Source: Drosophila miranda (lineage: Eukaryota; Arthropoda; Insecta; Diptera; Drosophilidae). Taken from it: a stretch of 64,000 bases of DNA. Location: NCBI RefSeq assembly GCF_003369915.1, contig NC_046674.1, forward strand, positions 20,215,657-20,279,656. The letters are read 5' to 3'. The notes below the pieces were generated by a model, which made no database searches, was not told the origin of the DNA, and saw only the letters and a list, made by a program, of their open reading frames with translations. A program made the position numbers and the translations under genes. How positions within the stretch are numbered: position 1 is the first letter of the stretch; every line of letters begins with the position of its first letter. Below are positions 11,619 through 25,070 of this stretch, in pieces.

Positions 11619-14600
11619 CTTCGACTACAAAGTGCTTTGCATTATCGTGTTTGACAAATTATTACACGGCTGCGAACAAACGGCCTTCAAAGGTGGCCCC
11701 CGCCCCCAATTCATCTCAATTTGCGTGTTGTTTGTTGTATGTTTTCGTATATAAAACTCACTTCACCTTATCAAATCAAATCGAAACCAAATCGATATTA
11801 ATTAAAAAAGCTTTATATAGTCGCATGGCAAATTGTGAGACAGAGATTCAGATACTCGTACAAACACAGTCTGGACTTGAACTCGATTCGAGTTGAATCT
11901 CGTATGTAATAATGACAATTACATCAAGTAATTCCCCGCGTCTATAGGCCCCAATCTCCATCCAAAACAATGTCAAGTGTTAAATTGCTGCAGCTGTTTG
12001 TATAAATAGAGAGCCTCATTGTTGTCATGTTGAATTGTTGTTTGAAAAAAAGTTGAAAAAGTGCTGAAATGTTCCAAGAAAATGGATACTCCATTGCCTT
12101 GCACTTTGGCCGCCTGGCCTGCCTGTTTGGCCTATGAATTATAATTATTTATACATATTTATGGCCACTGTTTGTTGGTTTAATTGAATCTTTTCTCGAA
12201 TCATTTGCTCGCATAATAGATTTATTGTTGATTAATTACATTCAATTCAATTCCAGTTTAATGCGATTCGTTATTGTTTGACACTTTTTCTGCTCTTTCT
12301 GCTCTTTCTGCGATTCTCAAATCGATTACAATGGACAACGCTGCAGAATGCGACATTATTTATTATTCTGCACTGCCTTGTAGTTATTTTTATTGCCGAC
12401 TGGGTGTTTGCTTAACTAATGACCCATTAGGAAGTGTCTATGGGGCGAGAGCCGTACCGCGTCGCGCCGCGCCGCGCCGCGTATTGGAACCGCCAACAAA
12501 ACGCACCCGAAACGAGGCGGGCGAGGAGCGGGTTAAACCTTTACTTCAAAGATTGGTCAATAGTTGTGTCATAGCTGGCATTTACTGCCCGCTAAGGAGG
12601 ATAGGCATCTGGCAACAAATTTGTCAGCACAAGTAAATGCCAAAAATGGTATCAATAACAGAGATTTATAGATTCCTCTATTGAATAGCTGGAAAACGAT
12701 TGAGGATTGTTTTCGCGGGAAGCCATGGGAGTGGTTTTCGCGCCATGAGATAGATTCAAAAATGGATAAATACATTGAAATATGAGTAGATTTCGCTATG
12801 ATTGACTTGTAAGGAGTAGGTACATACATATATGGCGCATGGTATGAACACTTTCCTTGTCAAGGTCTTAAATAGATAGATTGATAAAGAAGTAGATAAA
12901 TGGAAAAAACATAGGGTGTGTATCATGTCATCATTTGGATAGAAGGGCAGAGTGGTTTTGAAATATCTGATGGAAAGATACATACTCGCGTGTAAATACA
13001 TGGAAAGGTACAATTATTCATCTAAAGGTTTTCCCATATAGAAGTAGGCAAGTGGCTAACATTCTTGTCAAATGATTTACGACACTTACATTGTAGGTTG
13101 GGTTAGATTACTATATATGTAGCAGCCATGGTAGAATCAGGTACATAGACTATTTCCTTATTAAGGAATTTACGAGAAAGAACTTGGGGGTTGGGTCTTG
13201 GCTATATTTATAAAGATTTATCGATTACTCAATTGTTTCCCTGGAAAGTGTGCATAACTTTAAGCTCTCTTTTCATCATGCAAATCGTAATCGAAACGCC
13301 ATCTCCATTTGTATGCCTCCCGACATGCAAGCCAACCGAAATGCTTATATTACACAAGATTCCATTCCAACCGTTTGCCAGTCTTGTTTTGACTGCAACT
13401 TTTTTATGATATCTTATGAGAGACAGCAAAAAACTCGCTTCACCAATCGGTTAAGTAGAGTAACCCCCCAAAAAAAACAAGCAGCCAGAAAATAATTGTC
13501 ATGAGCTGTGCATCGATCGTCGATCGTCAAATTGTGGCCTTGATATCAGCATGCTTTTATGATTGCACACACGAATGACACACAGACAGACAGATAGAGC
13601 CGATCGGAGCCCGGACAAGTACGGGTATTGCTGCAACTCAACCCGCATTGGCAATATGCCAATACTCGGTGCTCATGCAGTGTGCATAGCAAATAAATAC
13701 TTGTCAATGCAAAATCGTCAATCAATTAGCCAAATCGGGGGGATGGCCGAGCCCCAGACCGTCGACAGGCTTACAGTCGACTCTTCTGTCGGTGTCGGAG
13801 CATAATTGCTGGCATTAGTCGTGGCACGATCCAGCCAGCATTGAGGTTAGGCTCTGGGACGGGGATGACGTCAAAATTCGATTCATGTGCCACCAAATCT
13901 GCGTGATCATAGTTGTCAAAAGAAATATGTATGTACATTTGTATGAATGTGTTCGAATACCAGCTCTTGCTAGTATTCAGTGTGATCTCAACGAGGCTTT
14001 GGCATAAACCTTTTAATGGCTCCAGTTTGACAAGACCTGTTATTAAGTAGCATGAGATGCCATAAACTCGAATTTGTGTAACAATGGTCGCCCTGTTGGT
14101 CTTTGGTCGTTGGTCGTTGATCGTTGATCGTGTCACTTCCGACAGACATAATGGGATCGACCCTGAACTTGAGAGAACACCATAATATACATACATATGT
14201 ACATACCCCCATAGGAAGCCGCCAAAACAGTCAAGCGTGTTGGTAGTTTTCTTCTGGCATTTTTCGGCACAGGTATCTTTACGGCTTAATGGCTCCAAGA
14301 ATTGCGCCGTTTGCAAAATTGTTTGCAGTTGAATGAACTGCCGGAATGGCAGAGCAGACTCCCCTCTTGTGGGACGCCTTAATTGGATGGGCCACTCCTT
14401 CCGCTCCGCTCCGTTTTGATCTTGATCTCGTTCTTGATCTGAGGCGGACCGAAATTCTGCTCACTAATTAAAAACAATCAATAAAACCCCCAAGTAATCG
14501 TATTCGTAATCGTCGCTCGTACCACACGCTCCATTACAGCCCCGGCATTACACCGCATTATCATTATCTTTGATTAACGCAGTTTAGTACGAAAATAATC

Positions 14601-17075
14601 ATTTATTATCAAATGACTGGGCCGGCAACTGCTAGCTGCAGTTGTGGTTATGGTTATGCCTTGTCTATGGGTTTTTTTGCTTTGTTCCTTTTTGTTTTCC
14701 GATCAAAGCTCAAATTAAGTGCTTAGTCAAAAAATATTTTTTGCGAAATTTTGGTGCAGCCCGAAATGTACTTTTTGGGTCAAGCTTAGATTTAATTTAA
14801 TGTGGAAAGAAAAGCAGCCTCCTTAGCCAGCTGTTTGGTTTTTTGGCCGCTTGGTGTGTCTGCTGTGGTGTGGTTAACCACCGCTAAGCAGCTGTTGCTG
14901 TTGCTGTGGCTGAGGCTGTGCCCCTCGGACAAATCGCTTGAGATCTCCCGTGCAGCCTCTCGTGCGGGTCTCCTAGTAAATCTCTTTTATTGCACAACAT
15001 TATCAGAGATACTTGCGGTGCGAGTAGTCTCGCCGAGTCGTTCAAAAACAAAAGCCAGACAAAATTTAACGCTTGCATTTGGCGTGTTCAAATTGTAATT
15101 CGATAATAAGTATGCCATAATCATTTTTTAAACGCCTTAATTGAAATAATTTATATTGGCTTATGGGGCTTATGGGGGTACCCCAATCGACCTACTCCCC
15201 TATCCTCTATCGCCAAACCATCGAGGGATACTATACTAGACTGCTTGTGGGTCGTGCGGGCTGTAAAACTGCAATTTAATTATGAATATGGCTATCGTAC
15301 TTCTATTGGGGAATTTTCGGGGCAGATCGTTATGAGCCTTCATTTGTGAATTGCAATTTTCGCAATGCGGGTAAAAGTTGCAAACAACAATCCACTGTGG
15401 ATATGATAAATGGTTATTCCCTGAAATTATCACTCGCACAATGTGTGTGGGGGCGATGAAAGTAAGTCAATGATTCGGCTATTGAGGAACTGGGAATTGG
15501 GGTTAACGGGGTTCACAGACACCAAAGACCAACAGTGACAGCGATCTGATTGATGGAAGAAAAGCAGCGTTAAGTAAAGGGCAAAGCACCTCATTCATCA
15601 ATCAAAATGCTTTCAACAGACTACACTCGCATGGGGGGAGAAGGTGGGGAGAATGGGAAGGTAATGAATGTACATTTGAGAGTAAGGGATCTTAACTGGA
15701 TTACTCAAGTTATAAGCGGATTACTTTATTGTTTGATCCAATGATCTTCTTTATATTACAGCTTTTATAGTGGCATTAAAACAGTTAAAACTATCTATGA
15801 AGAATATCATATATTGATTTGGACCATGGATGATTAAAAAAAGATGACCATAAGAAGCTGAACATGAATAATCAAAAGGAGTTATTCCTAGGAAGCTTAG
15901 CTAAAGCCGATGATGAAATCGAGATTGATTGAAATAATTGATTCCATTTCAATGTCCAATGGAATGATATGCTTCCTGTCTACTGATCATCTTCAAGCCC
16001 ATAAATATACTGGGGTTTTTCAGGAAAACACACATCTGTGTAACATCCGTTTCATATGCTTGTTATTCTGTTTGAACAAGAACCATCAGATTGCAGATTG
16101 TAAGCCATGGCATGGTAATAACATGGCACTATATCAAACAAAGTCAGAGCTATGATGGTGGGTGTGCTCTGCCGAACGCGTCAACGGGAAAATATCATCC
16201 ATAAATCTGGCTTTCCACTTACGCGAGTCTGAGTCCGAGTCCGACTCCGAGTGTCTCATGTCCGAACTTAATCGTAAATTTTACATCTTAATGGGTTCTG
16301 GTGCAGAACGTGAGAAGACATCCGGCAGATCACTGAACTGGGTCCAACTACAGAGCCGGGTATGCCTGACTGACCGCCGGTCTGTCTCCGGCTGACCTTC
16401 GCTCGAATCGAGAATCATAAATAAAGGGTTTAAGAATAGCAGCACTCGCGTAGCAGCAACTGGAGAATGACTTCATCTGCCTGAAGTCGAACAGCCGAAG
16501 CGTGTCACGTAATTAGCTGCTTTATTACAACGCTGACTGGGCCATCTGGCCGCTGGCTCATTTGCATATAAAGTGCTTGCCTAGCCTCCCCGACTCAGAT
16601 TCAGATTCAGATTCACTCTCGGATTTAGATTCAGTTTCAGTTTTTCCAGAGATACATACTCGTACATATATCCATCTTCATCAGCCGGTGCGGTGCCGGA
16701 GAAGTTCAAGGCTTGGCAAATTGTCGCTCACTCAATGCAATAACCGCAGCAAACCATCCATCAATTAACTCGCAACGACCTTGATAAATCAGAGAACAAA
16801 CAACCAAACAACATGGCACATTGCCAGTAGCCCCTGCCGCCTCCCTTTCGCGCCACCCTCGGAGCGAATTAAAAAGCTGGCGTTAAATTTGAACATGGCT
16901 CTTTGACGCCAGACCATTATTTCTGGTGGCTCCATCCCCTCCCCTTGATGTAGTTTCGTTTTACTTTTTGGCTGCGCTCATTTGTCACAGCGCAAACTTG
17001 TTTCAATTTTTGATGTTTTCGCCAGCTTTGAGCATTTGTTCGCCAACATTTTGCTTGCACTACTCTTTATTTTTG

Positions 17076-17095
17076 TATACCCTTGCAAGGGTATA
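17076..17095. repeat. perfect 20-bp palindrome, INE-1-like hairpin signature
   Basis: TATACCCTTGCAAGGGTATA is its own reverse complement. From memory, TATACCC...GGGTATA hairpins mark INE-1/DINE-1-type repeats in Drosophila. About 130 bp downstream may be the degenerate remainder of such an element, but no other diagnostic motif is visible. Confidence 0.5.
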
Positions 17096-20000
17096 TGTGG
17101 AGGCAGAGAGTCTGTTTTCTGTCTGTTCCAAGCAATTAAGTCTCTGATTTCTAAGATTTCTAGAAGACCTATCTTGGGGCTTCCGGAAGAGTTTTCATAC
17201 AAAACATGGACCTGCAAAGCTTAGACCCCAAAAGTCTATCATTAGACTCGCTTTTCATTGCATTGCTTTTGCGTTGAAAGTACAAAGTACCCGTGCACAA
17301 CAAAATACCAAAAATAATATTCAATTCAAGCTTCCTCATCAGTCAGAAGCCATGCAGTTCAACCAGGCCTAACCTTGTGCGGGAGAACGTACAGATCCGC
17401 GCACACAAGCCTCTTTGATCTGTCCGTGGATCAGCGAATTGGTGGCTCAGTGGATTGCTGGTGCTTCGGTGGATCGTTGGATCGTTGGAAGATGTGTCTT
17501 GAATTATGATAGTTGATTGGCAGCGATTTGTCTTGGCTTTGGTGAAGGTGCCGTGTTCGTGTTTTGAGGCTTTCCAAAGTGCTTCTAGTTTCATATTTGT
17601 TCACATTTTAGAATGTCTAGTATCATCTAACACTTGGGTACACTTGGGTATTGCATAGTTCAGCCAAGTGTTTGGCAACCGAGTGGATATTAAAATGTTG
17701 AAACCAGTCGAGGGTGCTCCATACAGATTTTTGACAGTAAATGGGCCATTGAGATTCAATAGAAGAATGCCCCTTAGCTTTCCCTCACTTTCAAAGCGAG
17801 ATTTCTATGTTTCAATCTATTTAAGTCTATCTATTAAATCTGCATACTTTCCAAACCAACGGATGGTTGTGGCACTATGATAATGCACTTTGATTGATTG
17901 CCACAATGTTCCCATGCTATTTGATCGGAGTTCAGCCCAAGTCAAGTCCACATCCCAAAACAAAAGAATATTCAACAATGTCGATAAAATCGATGGCCAA
18001 CAAAAAACAGAAATGATTTGCGAGTCAAATAACGAAATTTATAAGCAAACCAGACGTGGGAGTCAATCAGCCAAATAAATAAGCGCAAAAAAATACGAAA
18101 AAAAAGGTACAAAAAATTCCAGAAGGTAATAATATATAAGTAGACATCATGTTGATTTCAATTACGTTGGCAAAATGCTTGCTGCCCAATTAATGCGCAT
18201 TTTGAACCTGCTCAATGGGGTTAATGAAATTTTGCGATGAATCTACGATATTCATAAGAAAATCTCTTGTTTCTCGTAGATCCCTCACCCTCAATGGCAA
18301 TGACTCCGTGGGTGGATTCTACTTACAAGACCAGGCATTGTTCAGGTGCGTTCCCAGCCAGAAAACTTGACCTTTTTCGCGGCTGAAGCTGATTTCACTC
18401 GTACTCGGACAGAACATGCAAGGGGCGTAGCCGGCTTTTAATTAACGCAAAAAATTGGCAAATTAAATATGTACCTCCTTCGGTACTCGCAAGTAAACGC
18501 AATAAATGACTCAAGAAGCGGTTACAGAAGCTGTGGAGCATCATGAAGGCTAACAGCTTGTCTCTGAAAGGAATTCGACGGAGTGTCCTCAGTGAACTTA
18601 GCTTCTAGTGGATATAATTTCATGAAACTTCATTTAAACAAGTAGTGGATTTTCTCATTCAAGAATATGTATGAAATAATGTAATGGAATTTATAAATAA
18701 GCAAAGAATATCAATATAAATGTTAAAATAGCGGAATTCTTAGATATTTCCCTGTCAAATAATTGAAAATCGGTTGTATTAAACGCCTGTATTATTAATT
18801 TTTCAAAGGAAAACCTCTGCTTCTGTGAATATCCTCTGGAATTTGGTCTTTGTATTTTCGAAATTTTGTTAAGAGTGAACAAAACCCCCACTTTTATCCC
18901 ATTGAAATCTTGGAAAGCTAATTTCATCAATCTTTTTTGTCAGTTTCAGGAATTTTTGGTTAATTGTCAATTATTCTAGGCTAGATTCCAATCTCCATAA
19001 ATAAGGCTTAGGGTATGCCCCAGGGTATACAAATGTTTTTTTTTTTCAGTCACCCATTTCTGCCTTATGCTGGCCACTTGGCTATAGCCTGCTGTTTGCT
19101 GTCTGCTGCCTGTTGCCTGGTGCCTTGATTGACTCCATCTCGATAGCAGAGGCTCATTGAATTTCTGGCATTTTGGGCGGCACAGTTTCGCAAAAAGAGA
19201 AAAAGTGGGGGAAAAAGACCGAGACCGTACAAAAACCTTCAAGACGTAATAACTTGCATTTTGAGTAGGGCACTCAATGCGTCTTGCCTGGTCGTTCGCT
19301 TGTGGCCCCGACTAACCTGGGCGCTAATCATAAATCTGCAACGCAACTGCAAGTCAAGACGCCTAATCAGTGGTTACAGACCCAAAAGTTAATGCCTGTC
19401 AGGCAGTTAAGTGTTTTGAACTTTTCGACTGGAATGTTGTGAAAATGGGGAAAAATAAATAAATCGAAACAAATCGAATCGTATCGTATCGAATCGAATC
19501 AATCGAGTCCAAACAATGGACTCCGTCGTTGGGCCCAAGACAATGGATCGATTGGGCTTGTGTTCAGGAGGTCAATGTGCTACCGTTAGCGTTAAAAAAT
19601 TATAGTTTTGGACCGTAGCAAACAGTCGCACATTGATTGTTTTCTAAACAAACCGAAATCGCCTGTTAATTTGTATAATTAGGGGCTTTGTTGGATTTTC
19701 TGCATAAAATAGCCATTATCCAGGGTATGTAATTCTGTTAACCATTATGCATGGATCCAAATATTTGTCAATCCAATGAAAATGATAACCGAAAGTGCAT
19801 GATAAATCACTTGGGGAGTGTTGAAATTGATATTAATGATATTTTCATTTTGGAGCTAAAGATCATGCAACACCAATTCGAATCTTTTGATGAGTTTGAG
19901 GAAGTCATTTAAATTAACAAAATATGAAATGAGTAAATGGCATATTAATATACTTATGCTTGTCTGCGGTGCGGTTTGCTTCGGTTCGGGGCCTTTGTGA

Positions 20001-20299
20001 ATATCCACAAATATATAATCGAATACGTTAATTGCTTAAATGATGTTGCACAAATACTGCCTCTTGCCTGGTGTATTTTGACAATTAATGACGCTGATTT
20101 CACCAAGACCATACAGGGGAGTGTGTGTTCGCATTTCGTTTCCGGTGAGACATCAGCTCGACAAGCCACAGAAATCATTATACAAACAAACTTGCCACAG
20201 AATACGAATACGTACCGAATGCGTATAGAATAAATACTCGTAAGAAGAATTGACGACAAACCACACACCAAGCACGAATTGTGGGTCATTGCCTTGTCG

Positions 20300-20625
20300 A
20301 TTGCTGGCTTACAACAAAAGAGAGAGATATGTATGTACATTTGTTGTGGCTTGTCCTTGGGCTAACAGAAATTATGGGAATCCACTTGGACATGTGATAT
20401 GTATGTATATTAGTTGGGATTGTGTGTTGTTTAAGGAAACCTGAGAGAAGAAATGTTCTCAGAGTTATGTATGTACATATCTTTAATTGCTAAAAGTATT
20501 TCCGAAATTATGGGAATCCCTTCTCGCATGTGATGTGGCAGACATGTTATTTGTGTTCTTTAATAACATATTTAAGACAAATTGAAAGAAGATATTATCT
20601 CAGAATTTATTAAGAATCATATACA
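20300..20625. repeat. diverged local tandem duplication, ~134-bp unit
   Basis: GAAATTATGGGAATCC is found near 20368 and again near 20502. In both places it is followed by a CATGTGAT string, a TTGTGT...TTTAA segment and a GAGAAG/GAAAGA...CTCAGA(G/A)TT segment. The order of shared blocks is conserved while the bases between them have diverged, so this is an old duplication. Shared ATGTATGTACAT strings precede each unit. Confidence 0.6.
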
Positions 20626-22044
20626 TAAATCGCAACAGAAAATTCCTCGAGATAATTCCTTTAGAAATAAAAATTCCCAGACTTATCCAAAATATTGTAT
20701 GGAATCCCATAAGTACTCGAACTTCTCTGCCCCCTTTACGAGTATGAGGATGAGGCAAGGTCCAATGACACGAATGCCTGCGCAGTGCCTGAGCCCTGGT
20801 ATTTAATTAATGCAGTTCCCTGGCGTGTGTGACAATTTCTGTTGTTGAGTGTGCTCACCGATTTAATTACTCCAAAAATTATGTGTGAGAAACAAAATAT
20901 TCGAAACGTGCAAAATGTATTTGCATTGATTGAGCCACAGCACAACAAAAACAAACTAAAAATACAATCATCAGCTAATTTTCGGGACACATGTGTTGGA
21001 ACTCAATTACAGAACGGAAATAGTATAGTTGAATAAATGAAATAATATTGAAAGTTACTTACCATTTTGTGATTCGATATGTTCAAATGAAACTCGAAGC
21101 TTCTAAGTCGATCAACTGAAAAAATATTAGGTATATTTGAAATGTGTTTAAGAGTGCTTTTCAGATTTGACAAACAATCACTTTGAGGGTCGGGTCGCAA
21201 TGCGGGTTAGCACAGAAAGTTGTTTGGGTTGTCCTCTAGTACATGGATGTTTACCGAGATCTGGCTTTAGTTTTTCTAGCAACCAGCAACCGCTCAACTG
21301 GTCAGCCTCAATCAAACATCATTCCCACTCTAACTGACGCGTCAGATGCCTTGTAATGGTAGACGACTCTGGCATATCGAATGACATGTGGGACAATATC
21401 AAATCAGATTTAAAGTAAATATCAAATGGAACGAGCCTGAGCCGGAGCCCGAGCCCGGGCCCGGGCCCGCCGCCATTCATTATGCAATCCAATACCATTA
21501 CTTAGTTGGACCCTAGTGAATGGTTTTTTTTTTTTTTGGCGCTGATTGTGTTGGCGATGACGATGTCTGTTTGGCGTCTCAATTGCCAAGTGTCCAAGTC
21601 CGTCCAGTGGCAACATTAGGGTATCGAGAGCGAGATCGCGACCGAGATTCGCTCCACAAATGGATAGGGCAGCCTGATAACAGGAACGACCGGACACTAC
21701 TTTTGGGCGGTGTCCATTGAAGGCGGGGGTGACTGAATGTCTAAATGACCGAATGACGGACTGACGACCTAGTCGCCGCCAAGACACGATCTGTCGCGCA
21801 TGCGTAAAACATTGGAACCAATTTAAATGTCCATTTTAATGAAAATTTAAGGTACGAGTAATTTTCAATTGCCTTTGGGGTCTCGCGGTCGGTTTTTGGT
21901 CGCGCCACCGCCACACAGTGTAGCAAAATGTAGCCAAATGTGAGCCACATGCCACGCATTTTAAGTGGTCGGCTAACTCTTTCGTTTTGGCATCGTAAAT
22001 ATCCCTGAGTTTCTTTGAAGAAGGCGTGCTAGTATGTGGTTTAC

Positions 22045-22118
22045 GAGCCAGACCCAGGCGCAGACGCAGACGCAGGCGCAGGCGCAGACGCATATCAGGC
22101 CCAGACGCAGACGCAGAC
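22045..22118. repeat. CAGACG / CAGGCG hexamer tract
   Basis: About eleven hexamers alternate between CAGACG and CAGGCG, interrupted once by CATATCAGGCC. Confidence 0.85.
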
Positions 22119-23685
22119 GCCGAACAGACCACGCCAACGACAACGCGAGCCCATGTCACGGCTAACACTCGGAACGTGACTATATAGAAGTAATATGTGA
22201 ACGCCTCGGAGATTTCGGTACTGGGGGAGGGACGCCGAATCTTGGGCTGGAGGTCACGCACTAATCGCAGCCTAGAATCTGTCAAACCCGTTTCGAGGTG
22301 TACTCGTAACCTTTAGTGGGGCTCTTAGGCTTTTGAAACGATATGTGCATAAATTTAATTAAATGTTTATATTGCTGATAAACTAGTTGAGGATGCGGCG
22401 TTTAGTTCAATAAACAAAACAAACAAAAAAACTCCCAGCATCACTTGGAGTCCACCGACTCTTGAGAAACGCGAAACCAATTTGAGCAAATTAACAAGGT
22501 TTTTATAATCACACTTCTCTCGCTTGGTTTTATACATATTCATAGTCATATCCATAGTCATGGAGGGGCAACACCCAACTTCAAGTACCCACAATTATCT
22601 AAGAAAATGTTTCCGGCACATTAAAAAGGAGAAAAAACTATATACATAGATGATAAAAAAAACAACAAAAATGTAGGTACATATAAGATACACTCCTATT
22701 ATATGATTAGCATGCATTATGGCCTTTTATCTCACTCATTTCAATGTTGTTGCATTTAAAAAGGCAATGAGCATTAGCGAATTTTTATTTTATATTTTCA
22801 GTCAGGTTTTCCCTTCCTTTTTGTTGCTGTGAAGTGAAATATTTTTGGCCAGTGAAAGATTCATGGGCGAGGTTTTATTTATGGCGTTTCTAGAAAACTG
22901 ATTTTTCCTTCAGATTCGTTTTTTGGTTATTTTTGACAAATGTTTTGTTGCAGTGCGTGCAAAAAAGGCTGGAAAAACGCCTTCAATTTTATTTATCTTT
23001 TGTGGAATTGATTTATTTATTTGCATAAATTTAACACGCCTGCGACGGCAGCTCCAGCCTCAGCCCCAGCCCCACTCGGAGGCGTAGTCCAAGTCGGAGT
23101 CGAAGTTTTGGATTTGGAGCCTGTAGGCTATAAATTGTCTGCATTGCTGCACGCAAGTTTGTTGCCCAAGTCTTTTGTTTCTTGTTTCTTGTTTCGTACT
23201 CCTTTTTTATTCGTTTTTCGAATGTCGTATATGCTAAATAACATAAAAAGAAAAACATCGCGAGAACCTCACAATTGCGAATGATTAACACGGGTTTGTT
23301 TGAGCCTTTGCCTAATTTTTGCAACATCCATTGACTCGGCACATACTTTGCTGGTTACAGATGCTGGGTGGTGTACGAGTAGTATCTCCTGCTATGGACA
23401 AGCTGCTTCTGTTGCAAGTACGAGTATCTTTGAACCGGAGTTAGCGCTAAGGCGTGACAAAACAGTTGGAAGACCCGGGCCGCACTGAAAGCAGCGAATG
23501 TGGTAGCATCAGCACAAAGTCTCCGTCTCCCGGTTTTCATTTTCGTCGGCGCCTCCATCTGGTCATCAGCTGGTTTCGCGAACCCCAACCAAGCCGAACC
23601 CAAAGACCGAACAACAGCCCGAACCCCCAGCCCGAGCCCCATGTCCGAACTCCAACTCGACCCCAAGAGGAGCTTCGGCTGTTTT

Positions 23686-24345
23686 TATACCCTAAAAGCG
23701 AAAAGTTTTGGGGTATATTAGATTTGTTGTGAAAGTGGATGTGTGTGAATCCCAGAAGGAAGCGTTTCCGAACCCATAAAGTATATATATTCGTGATCAG
23801 GATCAATAGCCGAGAGATATACATATATATAGTTGTACGTCTGTCTGTCTGTCCGTCCGTCTTTTTTGCGCCTAATTCTCAGGGACTATAAGAGCTGGAG
23901 CAACCAAATTTTTGAGTGCAGACTCCTGTGCTATCACAGTGAATCAAGATTGTTCCCATATTTTTTCACGCCCCCTCCACCCTCATAAAGGGTGAAAATC
24001 TGTGGCATCCACAATTTTGAAGATACGGGAATACGAAAAACGTAGAATCGTAGATTCTACCAGATTGTCGAATACAGCTTAGATCGGATCAATATTATAG
24101 CCAGAAGAAAATCCACCCGCCGTCTCATTCTCTCTATCTCTCCATCTCACTCTTAATCGTGCAGGGTGTGCCCCCTTGCGAAGGCTAGTGAGATATAACG
24201 GTTGGTGTGAGAATAGAGAAAAAGAGATAGATGTACATATGTAAGGAAATGGAAACAGAAAAATTCTATAATTCATAATATAAGTTATCCATACATATAC
24301 TGACTTAGTTCCAAATATAAAAGTAGTGCCGCTGCCCTTGCTGCA
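23686..24345 (+). mobile_element. INE-1/DINE-1-like non-autonomous Helitron-related repeat
   Basis: The segment starts at a TATACCC string and contains CATAAAGTATATATATTC, then GATCAGGATCAATAGCCGAG, and a CTGTCTGTCTGTCCGTCCGTC run. I recognise this order as characteristic of INE-1 (DNAREP1/DINE-1). A second half (AGCCAGAAG, CTCACTCTTAATCGTGCAG, GAATAGAGAAA, TATAAAAGTAG.GCCGCTGC) is shared with the copy at 53.8 kb. That confirms a dispersed family rather than unique sequence. There is no coding capacity, as expected for this element. Boundaries are approximate. Confidence 0.72.
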
Positions 24346-25016
24346 GTTCGTAACGTTCCTGCTCGTTCACTTTTTGTTTTGCTTACAAATGTTGCCAGAA
24401 AGCTTGTTTTCCACCAGCAACATGGTTGCTAGGGCTGCTTCCGGCTGCTGCTGCTCAACATGCTGCTAGGCTGAAGCTAAATTTTGAACAAATAATTTAA
24501 TTGATTTTTTGTTTATATTAAAACCATATAAATGCTGTTAGATGAGTAACGATTATAAATTAATACTCAGAAATATGTAATTTAAAATTAATGATAATTT
24601 CAAAGATATTTATGAAGTGGCACAGCAGGATTCCCTGTTCAAATGTTCAAAAAAAAAAAGCTAAACAAATAAATATATGTACGAAATATTTGTGGTTCAA
24701 TGAGAAAAGAGTATAAATAAATACTCAAATATATATTTTAATAAATATCGAAAGATAATTTTTAATATATTTATGCCGTAACTTTGCAAGAATGGGGAAC
24801 AAAACCGTTAACACTTTGTTGAGGTTTGTCACTCTAGATATATGCGAATTCACAGACTTTTGCTAGTGGGTAGCACCACCTCCCATAATTATGAGGGAAA
24901 AACCTCTTAGCTCTTTTTAGTCCCCTCATTGGGTATGGTAGGGGTGGGTGGGCATCCCTGACCTCTTTTAACAAATCATTTACTGATAACGCTCACACAG
25001 AGACACACTTGTACTC

Positions 25017-25070
25017 GCACTCGTACCCGTACCCGTGCCCGTACCCGTACCTATGTATACCCGTACTCCA
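25017..25070. repeat. (GTACCC)n-type hexamer repeat
   Basis: Runs of CCCGTA and variants (CTCGTA, CCCGTG) cover about 50 bp. Confidence 0.85.
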
